A DNA stretch of 64,000 nucleotides. Source: Lentzea nigeriaca. GTDB taxonomy: Bacteria > Actinomycetota > Actinomycetes > Mycobacteriales > Pseudonocardiaceae. Where the stretch lies: positions 310,001-374,000 of the forward strand of contig NZ_JAFBCX010000004.1 of the NCBI RefSeq assembly GCF_016907955.1, in the 5' to 3' direction. The translations under genes and the position numbers were made by a program. The notes beneath the pieces were generated by a model that was given only the letters and a program-made list of their open reading frames with translations, was not told the DNA's origin and did no database searches. This document shows positions 36,470 to 46,238 of this stretch, piece by piece (position 1 is the stretch's first letter; each line of letters starts with the position of its first letter).

Positions 36470-39400
36470 TCACACCGCGGTGCGCCGCCGGGTGGGGATC
36501 GCGGTCAGGAACGTGAACAGCGCCGCCGCGGCCTGAGCCAGCAGCAGGAAGTCCCGCAGTGTCGTCGACATCTCGACCCTGACCTCGGCGGCCGACGACG
36601 GCAGCGGCACCCCGACGAGGTGCCCCCACGCCCGCACGACCGGCACCTGCTGCCCGTCCACGGTGATCCGCCAGCCGGGCTCGTCCTCGGCGGCCAGCAC
36701 GAGCACCCGGCCTTCCCCACCGGCGGAGACCCTCACGGCGACGTCGGGCAGCGTGACGTTGACCGGCGCCACCCCGGCCGCGGCCGGTTCGGCGGGCGGT
36801 TCGCCACCGGTGCGAGCCCGCCGGGCGAGATCGGGCCCGAGCAGCACCCCGGTGTCCGCGGCCAGCCGCACCCTCAGCACCGGCCGCCCGTCAGTGGTGC
36901 CGGGCGCGACGGACACCAGTTCCCCGGCAGCGCTGCGCACCCGTGCCGCCGCCTCCTCCGACGGCAGCACGAGGAACGAGACGCCGGAGGAGGCCGCCTG
37001 GGCCAGCGTGACCTTCACGACGGCAGCGGCGCCGTCCAGCAACGACGTGTTCCACCGGCGCAACCGCGCGGGAGACGACACCGTGGGCACCAGGTCGTCG
37101 TCCCCGAACGCGGGCATCCGCCCGGCGACCTGCCGAACCGGCGTCCCGAGGATCAACACCGACCGCCCGGTCCGCTCCAGCTCGGCTGTCAACGACGACG
37201 ACAGCTGAGCCCCGCCGTCCGCCTTCAACGGCCCGGACCGGAGATCGAGCAGCCCCGCCACCCCGAGGCTGACCAACGTCACCACGCCCACGACGTACAC
37301 GGCCCGCCGCACCCTGGCCTGCCCGGCGATTCCCGGCGCCACCCCGCGCCGGCACCCGGCCAGCACCACCCAGACGAGACCCCAGGCGAGGATCACCAAC
37401 GGCGTTCCTGGCCAGGCCCGCACAGCGGCCACGGCCGCCAGGGCACCGATCGCCAGGACGATCACGAACAGGCCGGGCAGCATGGCGGCGTTGGGCCGCA
37501 ACACCCCGGCAGCGAACCCGGCCGCCACGAAGACCGAGCACACGATCAGGTTCGGCGGAGACGACTCGAAGGCCGCCCCGAGCCCGTTCAGGACCATCTC
37601 GGGGTGCTGCAACAGCACTGCGGGCCACGGCAACAACAGCGCCATCGGTAACAACACGATGGCGAACAACGCGGCGATCCGCCGTGCCCCACCGGACACC
37701 GCGATGAACCCGCCCAATGCTCCGACGATCGTCACGACGTGGGTCAACGGCGAGAACGCCCCGAGAACCGCAACGCCGAGCGCCGTGCCAGAGGCCATCG
37801 GCAACCAGGCGTGTGTGGACGACGCGCGCAAGACCGCGTAGACCCCGGCGAACACCACGGGCGTCACGACGTGGACGACGACAACGTCCAGCCGTCCCTC
37901 GGCCACAGCGGTCGTGGCCACCGGCAGCAACCCGTAGAAGGCCGCCACGACCGCGCGCACGGACCGCCGCACGCGCATACCCCGTGACGCGATGTAGGCC
38001 GACAACGCGGCGAGCGGGATGTCGCCGAGCAACAACATCGCGACGGCGAACGAAGGCCCACCGGGAATCAGCCCCAGGACGGCCAGCGCAGCGGGAGCCG
38101 GAGCCGCGGTGCCACCGGACACCGGATGCCACGACGCGAGGTACGTCGACCAGACCGAGCCCAGAGACCCGACGGGCAGCAGCCGTCCACCGGCCAGCGA
38201 AAGCCCGAGGCGGGACCAGTTGGCCACGACCGCGACCGCGGACAGCCCCAGCACCAGCAACACCGGCGGCGCCAGCAACAACGAGCGCAGCACGCGCGAC
38301 TGGTCGACCTCGACGAAGACCATCTCCGGACCACGCGGCCCCGGCGACGGACGAGGTCGTGGCGACGGGCGCAGAGCACCGGGCAGCGCCGCGTCGACCG
38401 GCACGACGACCGCGGGCCGGCGCAGACCGGCGACCCGCGGACGGCCGCGGGAGGCACCGGCGGGCAGCGCCGACGGCCCCACCGGACGAGAGTCCACTTC
38501 GGACGGTTCGAGCCAGGCCGAACCGGCGTCGGACGCGGGCAGCCTGCCCAGCGCGGCGTCGGCCTCGACCCGGCGGCGGATCAGGAACGTGGCACCCGCG
38601 CGCACGGCGTTGCGGAACCTCGTCAGCCGCGAGGTGAACAGGCCGCGCACCACCGCGGAACCCCGGCGGGCCCGACGCCCCTCGAAGAGCCGGCCTCTGG
38701 TCAGGAGGTAGCGGGCGGCACCCACTTCGGCGTGGGCGTCGGCGAAGCGTCGGAGGAACAGGAAACCCGACGCCCTCAGCAAAGACAGGAACAGCAGGCG
38801 CGGAAGTCCTATGAGGAACGAGAAACCCGAGGTGTTGACCAGAAAGGTACGCATGCCGTGCGCGCGGTCGACGCCGCGGAACGACGGCCCTGGCCGTGCC
38901 ATGGCCGCGTCCAAACGACGTGCGCCATTGGTTGCGGCACGGGCGTGACGCATTCGGGCAACGGGAACGCACAGCACCAAATGACCGGCACGGTTCACGC
39001 GCCAGCCGAAGTCGAGGTCGTCGCGCAGCAGCGGCATCGCCTCGTCGTAGCCGCCGAGTGCGTGCCAGACCTCGCGGCGGATCAACGATCCCGCCGACGA
39101 GACCGCGAGCACCTCGGTGCTCTGCTGGAACGACGCGGAATGCTCGGCCGACGAGAGGCCCGTCTGCCGATGTCCCGACGAATCGGTCGACAAACCCGCC
39201 TCGACCACGAGACGAGAATCCACCCAATCGAGGCACAGCGGACCCAGGACGGCAGCCGACGGCGACACCTCGGCCGCGGTCAGCAGAGCGGCCAGGCAGT
39301 CGGGTTCGGGCGCGCTGTCGTCGTGCAGCAACCACAGCCACTTGCCGGGGTCGCCCCACCGGTCGACGGCGTGCTCGACGGCGATGCGCACAGCGGTGCC

Positions 39401-39631
39401 GAAGCCCGTGCCGCGCGGCACGGTCAGCACGCCGTCCAGCAGATCTTCCGCCTCCGCCAGCACTTTCGCCGTGCGGTCGGTTGATCCGGTGTCGACCGCG
39501 ATCACGTTCCTCGGGCGAATTCGCTGACGCCGCAACGCGGACAGCGCCGTGCTGAGCCACTGGTCGCCGTCGTGGCAGACCAGGACGCACAGCACCGGCG
39601 CGGTCCGGAGCCTCGGGTGAGGACTTGTCAC
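36470..39631 (-). CDS. Very large membrane glycosyltransferase, GT2 domain plus multi-TM region
   Basis: A 1053-residue protein. Residues about 1-300 are a GT2 domain: VLCVLVCHDGDQWLSTALSALRRQ, VIAVDTGSTDRT, LLHDDSAPEPDCL and LLRDDLDFGWRVNRAGH (DxD- and ED-type motifs). A basic, proline-rich linker follows. From about 430 there are some 12-14 predicted TM helices, then an extracytoplasmic C-terminal domain (about 800-1020) and a last TM helix. It probably transfers a sugar from a lipid or nucleotide donor to an envelope polymer. The GTG start is at 39631, with whiB 39 bp upstream on the same strand. Confidence 0.85.
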   Translation of the reverse strand: MTSPHPRLRTAPVLCVLVCHDGDQWLSTALSALRRQRIRPRNVIAVDTGSTDRTAKVLAEAEDLLDGVLTVPRGTGFGTAVRIAVEHAVDRWGDPGKWLWLLHDDSAPEPDCLAALLTAAEVSPSAAVLGPLCLDWVDSRLVVEAGLSTDSSGHRQTGLSSAEHSASFQQSTEVLAVSSAGSLIRREVWHALGGYDEAMPLLRDDLDFGWRVNRAGHLVLCVPVARMRHARAATNGARRLDAAMARPGPSFRGVDRAHGMRTFLVNTSGFSFLIGLPRLLFLSLLRASGFLFLRRFADAHAEVGAARYLLTRGRLFEGRRARRGSAVVRGLFTSRLTRFRNAVRAGATFLIRRRVEADAALGRLPASDAGSAWLEPSEVDSRPVGPSALPAGASRGRPRVAGLRRPAVVVPVDAALPGALRPSPRPRPSPGPRGPEMVFVEVDQSRVLRSLLLAPPVLLVLGLSAVAVVANWSRLGLSLAGGRLLPVGSLGSVWSTYLASWHPVSGGTAAPAPAALAVLGLIPGGPSFAVAMLLLGDIPLAALSAYIASRGMRVRRSVRAVVAAFYGLLPVATTAVAEGRLDVVVVHVVTPVVFAGVYAVLRASSTHAWLPMASGTALGVAVLGAFSPLTHVVTIVGALGGFIAVSGGARRIAALFAIVLLPMALLLPWPAVLLQHPEMVLNGLGAAFESSPPNLIVCSVFVAAGFAAGVLRPNAAMLPGLFVIVLAIGALAAVAAVRAWPGTPLVILAWGLVWVVLAGCRRGVAPGIAGQARVRRAVYVVGVVTLVSLGVAGLLDLRSGPLKADGGAQLSSSLTAELERTGRSVLILGTPVRQVAGRMPAFGDDDLVPTVSSPARLRRWNTSLLDGAAAVVKVTLAQAASSGVSFLVLPSEEAAARVRSAAGELVSVAPGTTDGRPVLRVRLAADTGVLLGPDLARRARTGGEPPAEPAAAGVAPVNVTLPDVAVRVSAGGEGRVLVLAAEDEPGWRITVDGQQVPVVRAWGHLVGVPLPSSAAEVRVEMSTTLRDFLLLAQAAAALFTFLTAIPTRRRTAV

Positions 39632-39670
39632 ATCCTCAAGTTAAGGCACAAAGATCACACTTCTGCCCTG

Positions 39671-39967
39671 CTAGACGGCTCGCTTCTTCAGCTTGCGGCG
39701 TTCCCTCTCCGAGAGACCGCCCCAGATGCCGAAGCGCTCGTCGTGCTGGAGCGCGTACTCGAGGCACTCCGACCGGACCTCGCAGCCCAGGCAGATGCGC
39801 TTCGCCTCCCTCGTCGAACCACCCTTTTCGGGGAAGAACGCCTCGGGATCCGTCTGTGCGCAGAGCGCACGCTCCTGCCAGTCTTGCTCGTCGGCGGGGT
39901 CGAACAGGTACGAGAGTTCGCCCTGAACCACCGGCTGCGCGACGTGATCTTCTTCGAATTCCTGCAT
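39671..39967 (-). CDS. whiB: WhiB (WhiB2-type) Fe-S transcription factor
   Basis: A 98-residue Wbl protein. It has the four iron-sulphur cysteines C36, C59, C62 and C68 (C-x22-C-x2-C-x5-C) and the GIWGGLSERERRKLKKR DNA-binding turn and basic tail. From ERALCAQTDPEAFFPEKGG onward it is almost identical to Streptomyces WhiB, the sporulation-septation activator that works with WhiA (WhmD/WhiB2 in mycobacteria, essential for division). The ATG at 39967 (MQEFEED) agrees with the family length. About 245 bp upstream presumably holds developmental promoters. Confidence 0.97.
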   Translation of the reverse strand: MQEFEEDHVAQPVVQGELSYLFDPADEQDWQERALCAQTDPEAFFPEKGGSTREAKRICLGCEVRSECLEYALQHDERFGIWGGLSERERRKLKKRAV

Positions 39968-40212
39968 TTCGTCCGCCTCCTCGCCTTCCGCTCTCCCCGG
40001 TTGGCGGACGCCAGACGCCGCTCCCACAACGACGAATGACACCGATGTGATTACACCTGCGTCACAGCAGGGGGTCAAGTGGAGTCCACACGTCGGGGGA
40101 TATTCGCGCGAATGGCCGCCAAAACCTTGACTGGCAGCACGGACAGTGATCCACGCGTCGCAACTGGTCCCCGATCGGCCCACCACGCCAGCCGACACGC
40201 CACACTGGAGGG

Positions 40213-40968
40213 GTGAAGCGATCAGCGGTGCGACCCAGTCCACTGTTCCTCGGCCTGCTCGCGGCGACCGTCGCCGGAGGGGCCCTCACCCTCCTCGAAG
40301 GCGATGTCGCCATCATCGCGGGCACCATCCTGTTCGTACTCGCCGGCTGGGCGGTGACGCTGTGCCTGCACGAGTTCGGGCACGCCGCCGTCGCCTACAA
40401 GGGCGGCGACTTCTCCGTGCGGGACAAGGGATATCTGACCCTCGACATCCGCCGCTACACCGATCCGGTGCTGAGCATCGTGCTGCCGCTGGTGCTGCTC
40501 GCGTTCGGCGGCATTCCACTTCCGGGTGGCGCTGTGTGGATCAACCACCACGCGCTGCGCTCGAAGAAGATCGAGTCGTTGGTCTCACTCGCGGGACCGA
40601 TCACGAACCTCGTGCTCGGGGTGATCCTCGCCGGAATCGTCACGGTGTTTTCGCCGCCGGCCGCGCTCGCCGGCGCAATTTCGTACCTGGCTCTGTTGCA
40701 GGTGATCGCGTTCGTGCTCAACATCCTGCCGATTCCCGGTTTGGACGGCTGGGGTGTTTTGGAGCCGTTCATGTCGTACCAGGCGCAGCAGTTCGGCGCG
40801 AAGGCCCGGCCGTGGGCGCCGCTGATCCTGTTCGCCGTGCTGATCGCCTTCGCCGAGGTGAACCGGCTCTTCTTCGCGCTGGCGACGACGGTCTTCGAGC
40901 TGATCGGCGGCAACTCGAGCTCGGCGGGCTCCGGTGTGGTCGCGTTCATGTTCTGGCGCTACCTGTAG
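40213..40968 (+). CDS. Site-2 protease family (M50) membrane metalloprotease
   Basis: A 251-residue membrane protein with five to six TM helices. It has the zinc motif CLHEFGHAAV (H53, E54, H57) in one helix and the second motif NILPIPGLDGWG (D178) in a later one, so the active site is complete. Such rhomboid-unrelated intramembrane proteases clip anti-sigma factors or other membrane proteins; the substrate is unknown. The GTG at 40213 is divergent from whiB. The fbiA start follows 33 bp after its stop. Confidence 0.93.
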   Translation: MKRSAVRPSPLFLGLLAATVAGGALTLLEGDVAIIAGTILFVLAGWAVTLCLHEFGHAAVAYKGGDFSVRDKGYLTLDIRRYTDPVLSIVLPLVLLAFGGIPLPGGAVWINHHALRSKKIESLVSLAGPITNLVLGVILAGIVTVFSPPAALAGAISYLALLQVIAFVLNILPIPGLDGWGVLEPFMSYQAQQFGAKARPWAPLILFAVLIAFAEVNRLFFALATTVFELIGGNSSSAGSGVVAFMFWRYL

Positions 40969-41001
40969 GCCGCGCATCGCACTGTGGAAGCATGGCGCGG
41001 C

Positions 41002-41955
41002 GTGAAGGTCGTAGCACTGGTCGGCGGGGTCGGCGGCGCGAGGTTCCTGCAGGGCCTCAAGCAACTCGGGGCTGACGTCACCGCGGTGGTCAACACCGGC
41101 GATGACGTGTGGATGCACGGGCTGCGCATCTGCCCCGACCTCGACACCTGCATGTACACGCTGGGCGGCGGGATCGACACCGAACGCGGCTGGGGCCGCG
41201 AGAACGAGTCGTGGACCGTCAAGGAGGAGCTGGCCGCCTACGGTGCCGAGCCGACGTGGTTCGGGCTCGGCGACCGGGACATGGCGACGCACCTCGTTCG
41301 CACCAGGATGCTGCGCGCCGGGTATCCGCTGTCGGCCGTGACCGAGGCGCTGTGCGACCGGTGGAAGCCGGGCGTGCGGCTGCTGCCGATGTCCGACGAC
41401 CGCGTGGAGACCCACGTCGTGGTCGAGCTGGACGGCGAGCCGAAGGCGATCCACTTCCAGGAGTGGTGGGTGAAGCACCGGGCCGGTGTGCCCGCGCGGT
41501 CGTTCGCGTTCGTGGGCGCGGAGGCCGCCACCGCCGGGCCCGGTGTGCTCGAGGCGATCGGCGAGGCCGACGCGGTGATCCTGGCCCCGTCCAACCCCGT
41601 CGTGAGCGTCGGCACGATCTTGAACGTGCCCGGTGTGCGGGACGCGCTGCGCAAGACCGAGGCCGGTGTCGTGGGCCTGTCGCCGATCATCGGCGGGAAG
41701 CCGTTGCGGGGCATGGCCGACGCTTGTTTGGACGCGATCGGTGTCGAGACCTCCGCCGAGGCGGTCGGGCGGCTCTACGGCTCCCGCAAGTGCTCTGAAG
41801 ACGGCATTCTCGACGCGTGGCTGGTGCACACCGGCGACCGCGCCGACGTGCCCGGTGTCGCGGTTCGCGCCGTCCCGCTGCTGATGTCCGATGTGGACGC
41901 CACGGCGCAGATGGCCAGGGACGCGCTGGAGCTGGCCGGAGTCGACGTTGACTGA
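41002..41955 (+). CDS. fbiA: 2-phospho-L-lactate/PEP transferase FbiA (CofD)
   Basis: FbiA joins the activated three-carbon unit (PEP-derived in mycobacteria) to the deazaflavin FO, making (dehydro)F420-0. It has 317 residues. Signatures: [66 protein letters not shown] and [20 protein letters not shown]. The GTG at 41002 gives the family N terminus (compare [16 protein letters not shown] in M. tuberculosis); another GTG at 40984 adds six residues. Its stop overlaps fbiB by 8 bp. Confidence 0.97.
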   Translation: MKVVALVGGVGGARFLQGLKQLGADVTAVVNTGDDVWMHGLRICPDLDTCMYTLGGGIDTERGWGRENESWTVKEELAAYGAEPTWFGLGDRDMATHLVRTRMLRAGYPLSAVTEALCDRWKPGVRLLPMSDDRVETHVVVELDGEPKAIHFQEWWVKHRAGVPARSFAFVGAEAATAGPGVLEAIGEADAVILAPSNPVVSVGTILNVPGVRDALRKTEAGVVGLSPIIGGKPLRGMADACLDAIGVETSAEAVGRLYGSRKCSEDGILDAWLVHTGDRADVPGVAVRAVPLLMSDVDATAQMARDALELAGVDVD

Positions 41956-43270
41956 TCACGCCGCCGCGGCGCTCGAACTGCTGCCGGTGCCGGGCCTGCC
42001 GGAATTTCGCCCCGGCGACGATCTCGCCGGCGCGATCGCCGCGGCCGCGCCGTGGCTGCGCGACGGCGACGTGCTCGTCGTCACGTCCAAGATCGTGTCC
42101 AAAGTGGAGGGACGGCTCGTCCGCGTGCCGGCCGACCCCGAGGAGCGGGACAGGATCCGGCGCGAGCACGTCGACGCGGAGTCGGTGCGGGTGCTCGCCC
42201 GCAAGATGCGGACGCTGATCACCGAGAACAAGCTCGGCGTCGTACAGGCCGCGTCCGGCGTCGACGCCTCGAACGTGGCCGGCGACGAGATCGCGCTGCT
42301 GCCCGTCGACCCGGACGGGTCAGCTGCGGCGCTGCGCGGTGCGTTGAAGAGCCTGCTCGGTGTCGAGGTCGCGGTGGTGATCACCGACACGATGGGCCGC
42401 GCGTGGCGGGTGGGCCAGACCGACGCCGCGATCGGCGCTGCGGGCATCCGCGTGCTGCACGACTACGCGGGATCGGTGGACCAGCACGGCAACGAGCTGG
42501 CCGTGACGATGGTCGCGATCGCCGACGAGATCGCGGCTGCCGCTGATCTCGTGAAGGGCAAGCTCGGCGCGGTGCCGGTCGCGGTGCTGCGCGGGTTCGA
42601 CGTGGTGGACGACGGCTCGACCGCCCGCGACCTGACCCGGCCGGCCGAGGAGGACCTGTTCCGGCTCGGCACCGAGGAGGCGCTGGCCCAGGGCCGGGCC
42701 CAGGCCGTGCTGATGCGCCGATCCGTGCGGTTCTACTCGTCCGAGCCGGTGGATCTCGCCGTGGTCAAGCGTGCTGTCGGAGCGGCGTTGACCGCGCCCG
42801 CGCCGCACCACACGAAGCCGTTGCGGTTCGTGCTGGTGCGGGAGAAGCGCGACGAGCTGCTGCGGGCGATGCGCGAGCAGTGGTCGAGTGACCTGCGCGG
42901 CGACGGGTTCACTCCCGACCAGATCGCGCGCCGGCTGAAGCGCGGCGACCTGCTCGTGGAGGCGCCGGAGATCATCGTGCCGTTCCTCGTGCGCGATGGG
43001 GCTCATGCGTACCCGGACGAGCGCCGGTCCGAGGCCGAGAAGACGATGTTCACGGTCGCCGGCGGTGCCGCGGTGCAGGGCCTGCTGGTGGCGCTGGCCG
43101 CCGAGGGCCTCGGCTCGTGCTGGGTGTCGTCGACGATCTTCTGCGCCGATGTGGTGCGCTCCGTGCTGGGCGTGCCGGACGACTGGGAACCGCTGGGCGC
43201 GGTGGCCGTCGGGCACCCGACGGAACCGCTGACGCCCCGTGAGCCGCTGGAAGGGCTGATCGAGCTGTGA
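41948..43270 (+). CDS. fbiB: Bifunctional F420 gamma-glutamyl ligase / dehydro-F420 reductase FbiB
   Basis: The 440-residue fused enzyme has an N-terminal CofE ligase (about 1-245: [78 protein letters not shown]). The C-terminal FMN nitroreductase-like domain (about 250-440: [39 protein letters not shown]) reduces dehydro-F420-0. Both match M. tuberculosis FbiB over their length. I use the TTG at 41948, 8 bp inside fbiA; it is a rare start but gives [19 protein letters not shown], parallel to the known N terminus. Confidence 0.95.
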   Translation: MTDHAAAALELLPVPGLPEFRPGDDLAGAIAAAAPWLRDGDVLVVTSKIVSKVEGRLVRVPADPEERDRIRREHVDAESVRVLARKMRTLITENKLGVVQAASGVDASNVAGDEIALLPVDPDGSAAALRGALKSLLGVEVAVVITDTMGRAWRVGQTDAAIGAAGIRVLHDYAGSVDQHGNELAVTMVAIADEIAAAADLVKGKLGAVPVAVLRGFDVVDDGSTARDLTRPAEEDLFRLGTEEALAQGRAQAVLMRRSVRFYSSEPVDLAVVKRAVGAALTAPAPHHTKPLRFVLVREKRDELLRAMREQWSSDLRGDGFTPDQIARRLKRGDLLVEAPEIIVPFLVRDGAHAYPDERRSEAEKTMFTVAGGAAVQGLLVALAAEGLGSCWVSSTIFCADVVRSVLGVPDDWEPLGAVAVGHPTEPLTPREPLEGLIEL

Positions 43271-43794
43271 CTCTGCACGCCGACGCGGTCGCCACGCTGA
43301 GCCGGTTCACCGGCCAGGACGCGTTGAAGGAGGCCTACCTGGGCTTCCTGGCTGCCAGAGAGGACGCCTGCCTGCGGTCGTGCGAACCGGGACACCTCAC
43401 CGCGTCCGCGCTCGTGCTGGACGCCACCGCGGAGCACGCGCTGCTGACGCTGCACCCGCGGGTGGGCCGGTGGCTGCAGCTCGGCGGCCACTGCGAGCCG
43501 GGCGACGACTCCTTGGCCGCGGCGGCGCTGCGCGAGGCCACCGAGGAGTCCGGCATGCGCGGCCTGCGGATCGAGCCGACGCCGATCCACCTCGACGTGC
43601 ACCCGATCACGTGCTCGCTCGGCAAGCCGACGCGGCACTTCGACGTGCGGTTCCTGGTGCGGGCGCCGGTCGGCGCGCGGCCGGTGCGGTCCGCCGAGTC
43701 GGTCGACCTGCAGTGGTGGCCGCTGGACTCGTTGCCCGCCAACGTGGACGACCTGCACCCGTTGATCGAGTCGGCGCTGGCCCGTCTCCGCTAG
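43267..43794 (+). CDS. NUDIX hydrolase
   Basis: A 175-residue NUDIX protein. The NUDIX box is intact at residues 73-96 (GGHCEPGD, then LREATEESG), giving Gx5Ex7REUxEExGU. It hydrolyses a nucleoside diphosphate linked to another group; the substrate is unknown. The GTG overlaps the fbiB stop by 4 bp, so the gene is coupled to the F420 operon, where a role in housecleaning flavin or nucleotide intermediates is possible but inferred. It converges on the DNA glycosylase with a 4-bp overlap. Confidence 0.93.
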   Translation: MTLHADAVATLSRFTGQDALKEAYLGFLAAREDACLRSCEPGHLTASALVLDATAEHALLTLHPRVGRWLQLGGHCEPGDDSLAAAALREATEESGMRGLRIEPTPIHLDVHPITCSLGKPTRHFDVRFLVRAPVGARPVRSAESVDLQWWPLDSLPANVDDLHPLIESALARLR

Positions 43795-44669
43795 AACTTG
43801 CGGTAGTCGCGCGGCGAGAACCTCGGGGCTCGCCGCGGCCGTTGCATGCCCGCGGCCTCCAGGTAGCGCACTGCCCGGTGGCGCTGCGGTTTGTACGGCT
43901 CCAGCAGTTCCATCATCCCGTCGTCGTCCACGGGTTTGCCGGTCAACGCCCAGCCGACGTTCTTCGCGACGTGGTAGTCGCCGACGCTGACAGCGTCCGG
44001 GTCGCCCCACGACCGTTGCGCGACCTCTGCCGATGTCCACACGCCGATGCCGGGAACCTTCTCCAGCAACTCCCGGCTGCGCATCTCGGCGGCTTTCTCC
44101 AGCCGGTGCGCCACCTGCGCGGCGTTGATCAACGTGCGGCGGCGGGCGCCGTCGAGGCCGCACTGGTGCCACTCCCAGTCCTGCAGACCCAGCAGGCGGT
44201 GTGGTGTCGGCGGAACCTTCAGCGCGAGCGGGCCCGGCGCGGGCTCGCCGAAGCGACGGCCCAGCTCACGCCACGTCCGGAACGCCTCCTTGCCGGTGAC
44301 CTTCTGTTCCAGGATCGAGGCGAACAGCAGGTCCCAGACGCGGCCCGTCGCGCCCAGGCGCAGGCCGGGACGTCGGCGGCGGGCCTCGGCGACGATCGGG
44401 TGGTGCGCGACGAACTCGTCCAGCGGGTCGTCCGCGCCGAGCAGGGCGGGCAGGCCGTCGAGCAGCCACAGGCCGCCGTCGCCCCAGGCTTCCGCCTCGA
44501 TCGTGTCCGTACGGCGAACGTGCAGGGTTCCCGGGCCGCACGGCGTGTTCGCCGCGAACCAGATGCCGCCGTCCGTGGAGAACGACGGGTCACCGGGTCC
44601 GCGGCGCAGCGGTCCGAGCACCGCGCCCAGATCGAGGGGGAACGGTGGTGTCCAGGAACGACTAGGCAT
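43791..44669 (-). CDS. AlkA-type HhH-GPD DNA glycosylase
   Basis: A 292-residue base-excision repair enzyme. An N-terminal beta domain (about 1-95) precedes the HhH-GPD domain: LLFASILEQKVTGKEAF, the hairpin EKVPGIGVWTSAEVAQRSWGDPDAVSVGDYHV with HhH 205-209 and catalytic D231. It probably removes alkylated purines. The ATG at 44669 lies 8 bp inside the manC 3' end on the same strand, so the two are co-transcribed. No cysteines of an Fe-S cluster are seen, which argues against the MutY/Nth group. Confidence 0.92.
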   Translation of the reverse strand: MPSRSWTPPFPLDLGAVLGPLRRGPGDPSFSTDGGIWFAANTPCGPGTLHVRRTDTIEAEAWGDGGLWLLDGLPALLGADDPLDEFVAHHPIVAEARRRRPGLRLGATGRVWDLLFASILEQKVTGKEAFRTWRELGRRFGEPAPGPLALKVPPTPHRLLGLQDWEWHQCGLDGARRRTLINAAQVAHRLEKAAEMRSRELLEKVPGIGVWTSAEVAQRSWGDPDAVSVGDYHVAKNVGWALTGKPVDDDGMMELLEPYKPQRHRAVRYLEAAGMQRPRRAPRFSPRDYRKF

Positions 44670-45729
44670 CCGTGGAGAAGCGCACGCCGGCCTCTGGCAG
44701 CACCACGCCCGGCCAGACCCGCGCCCCGCCGATCAGCTCGCACCGCGCCCCGATCACGGCCGAGTCGCCCACCACGGCGTCGCGCAGCACCGCACCGGCC
44801 TGCACCAGCGCGCCCGCGCCGACGATCGAGCGTTCCACCACGGCATTCTCGCCGACGACAGCGCCGTCGAACAGGATCGCGCCGTCGAGCACCGCGCCGT
44901 CCGCGACCGTGCACCCGGCGCCGACCGTGGAGCCACCGCGCAACGTCGCGCCCTCGTGCACGGAGGAGCCCTCCAGCACCAGGAAGTCGCCGGGCTGGGC
45001 CACCGCGGCCGACGGCGCGATGCCGCGCACCAGGTCGGCGGAGCCCTGCGTGAACGCCTCCGGCTTGCCCAGGTCGAGCCAGTACGTGGCGTCGACGTGG
45101 CCCTGCAGGCGACGGCCGGCCTCCAGCAGACCGGGGAACGTCTCGCGTTCCACCGACACCGGGCGGCCCGCCGGGATGGCGTCGATCACCTCGCGGCGGA
45201 AGACGTAGCAACCCGCGTTGATCTGGTCGGTCGGCGGGTTTTCGGTCTTCTCCAGGAACGCCTGCACCCGACCCTCGTCGTCGGTCGGCACGCAGCCGAA
45301 CGCGCGCGGGTCCGCGACCTTCACCAGGTGCAGCGTGACGTCCGCCTCGTGCTTGCGGTGCGTTTCGACGATTCCCGTCAGGTCGACTCCCGACAGGATG
45401 TCGCCGTTGAAGACCATCACGTCGGGTTCGCGCAGCTTGTCCGCGACGTTGCGGATCGCGCCCGCCGTGTCGAGCGGCACCTCCTCGACGACGTACTCGA
45501 GCTCCAGCCCCAGCCTGGAACCGTCACCGAAGTACTCCTCGAACACCTCGGCCTTGTAGGACGTGCCGAGCACCACGTGGGTGATCCCGGCCTCCTTGAT
45601 CCGCGACAGCAGGTGCGTGAGAAACGGCACCCCCGCGGTCGGCAGCATGGGCTTGGGAGCGGACAGGGTCAGCGGGCGAAGACGGGTGCCCTTGCCCCCG
45701 ACCAGCACCACAGCTTCGACGCCGTGCAC
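44662..45729 (-). CDS. manC: Mannose-1-phosphate guanylyltransferase
   Basis: The enzyme makes GDP-mannose from GTP and mannose-1-P. It has 355 residues. The nucleotidyltransferase domain starts VHGVEAVVLVGGKGTRLRPLTLSAPKPMLP, the substrate loop is VFNGDILSGVDL, and from about 255 there is a left-handed beta helix of hexapeptide repeats (GAVLDGAILFDGAVVGENAVVERSIVGAG). The GTG at 45729 has GGAGGA 5-6 bp upstream. The position matches Rv3264c, an experimentally known GDP-mannose pyrophosphorylase in mycobacteria. UDP- or dTDP-glucose activity is a less likely alternative. Confidence 0.9.
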   Translation of the reverse strand: MHGVEAVVLVGGKGTRLRPLTLSAPKPMLPTAGVPFLTHLLSRIKEAGITHVVLGTSYKAEVFEEYFGDGSRLGLELEYVVEEVPLDTAGAIRNVADKLREPDVMVFNGDILSGVDLTGIVETHRKHEADVTLHLVKVADPRAFGCVPTDDEGRVQAFLEKTENPPTDQINAGCYVFRREVIDAIPAGRPVSVERETFPGLLEAGRRLQGHVDATYWLDLGKPEAFTQGSADLVRGIAPSAAVAQPGDFLVLEGSSVHEGATLRGGSTVGAGCTVADGAVLDGAILFDGAVVGENAVVERSIVGAGALVQAGAVLRDAVVGDSAVIGARCELIGGARVWPGVVLPEAGVRFSTDA

Positions 45730-45830
45730 CTTTTTCCTCCTCCGCGTTACAGCGAGCCGTTCGACGGAATACTCTGACACGAAGCAGATCGTCATACGGG
45801 ATCTGGTCCCGGCAAGGAGCTAAATCCGAC

Positions 45831-46235
45831 ATGGACCCCCGCGACCGGGCCGACGCCATGCTCGCCCGCGCCCGCGCACGTGGGCGGAACATCGTGACAC
45901 CGGACAACATGACGTCCCCGATGGACGCGTCCGACACGCTCCAGATCCCTCGCACGCTGGTCAACGCCGTGGACCCGCGGCTGGACCCGGACTCGACGAT
46001 GATCCTGCCGCCGGGACAGATGGGACAGATGGGGCAGCAGCGGCCACCCCAGCCGATGCGGGCCCAGCCCGTGCAGGCTCAGCAGCCGCCCCAGCAGCCG
46101 TTGCCGCAGCAGCCGAGGCCGGTCGCGGATGACGCGGAGATCACCCAGGTCGTGCAGCCGGGTGTGATCCCCACCGTCTCGAACCACCAGCAGACCCGCA
46201 GCTCGCTGTCGCAGCGCCTCAGCGGAGACATGTGA
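45831..46235 (+). CDS. Small Pro/Gln-rich protein of unknown function
   Basis: A 134-residue protein. Residues 1-60 look conserved-type (MDPRDRADAMLARARARG, TPDNMTSPMDASDTLQIPR, VDPRLDPDSTMIL), with a motif reminiscent of FHA-phosphothreonine substrates (DTLQIPR). Residues 60-95 are a low-complexity GQMGQMGQQRPPQPM and QQPPQQPLPQQP tract, probably disordered. I do not know the family. It stands alone between the divergent manC (101-bp gap) and the convergent GT2 gene (3-bp gap). Confidence 0.7.
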   Translation: MDPRDRADAMLARARARGRNIVTPDNMTSPMDASDTLQIPRTLVNAVDPRLDPDSTMILPPGQMGQMGQQRPPQPMRAQPVQAQQPPQQPLPQQPRPVADDAEITQVVQPGVIPTVSNHQQTRSSLSQRLSGDM

Positions 46236-46238
46236 GGG

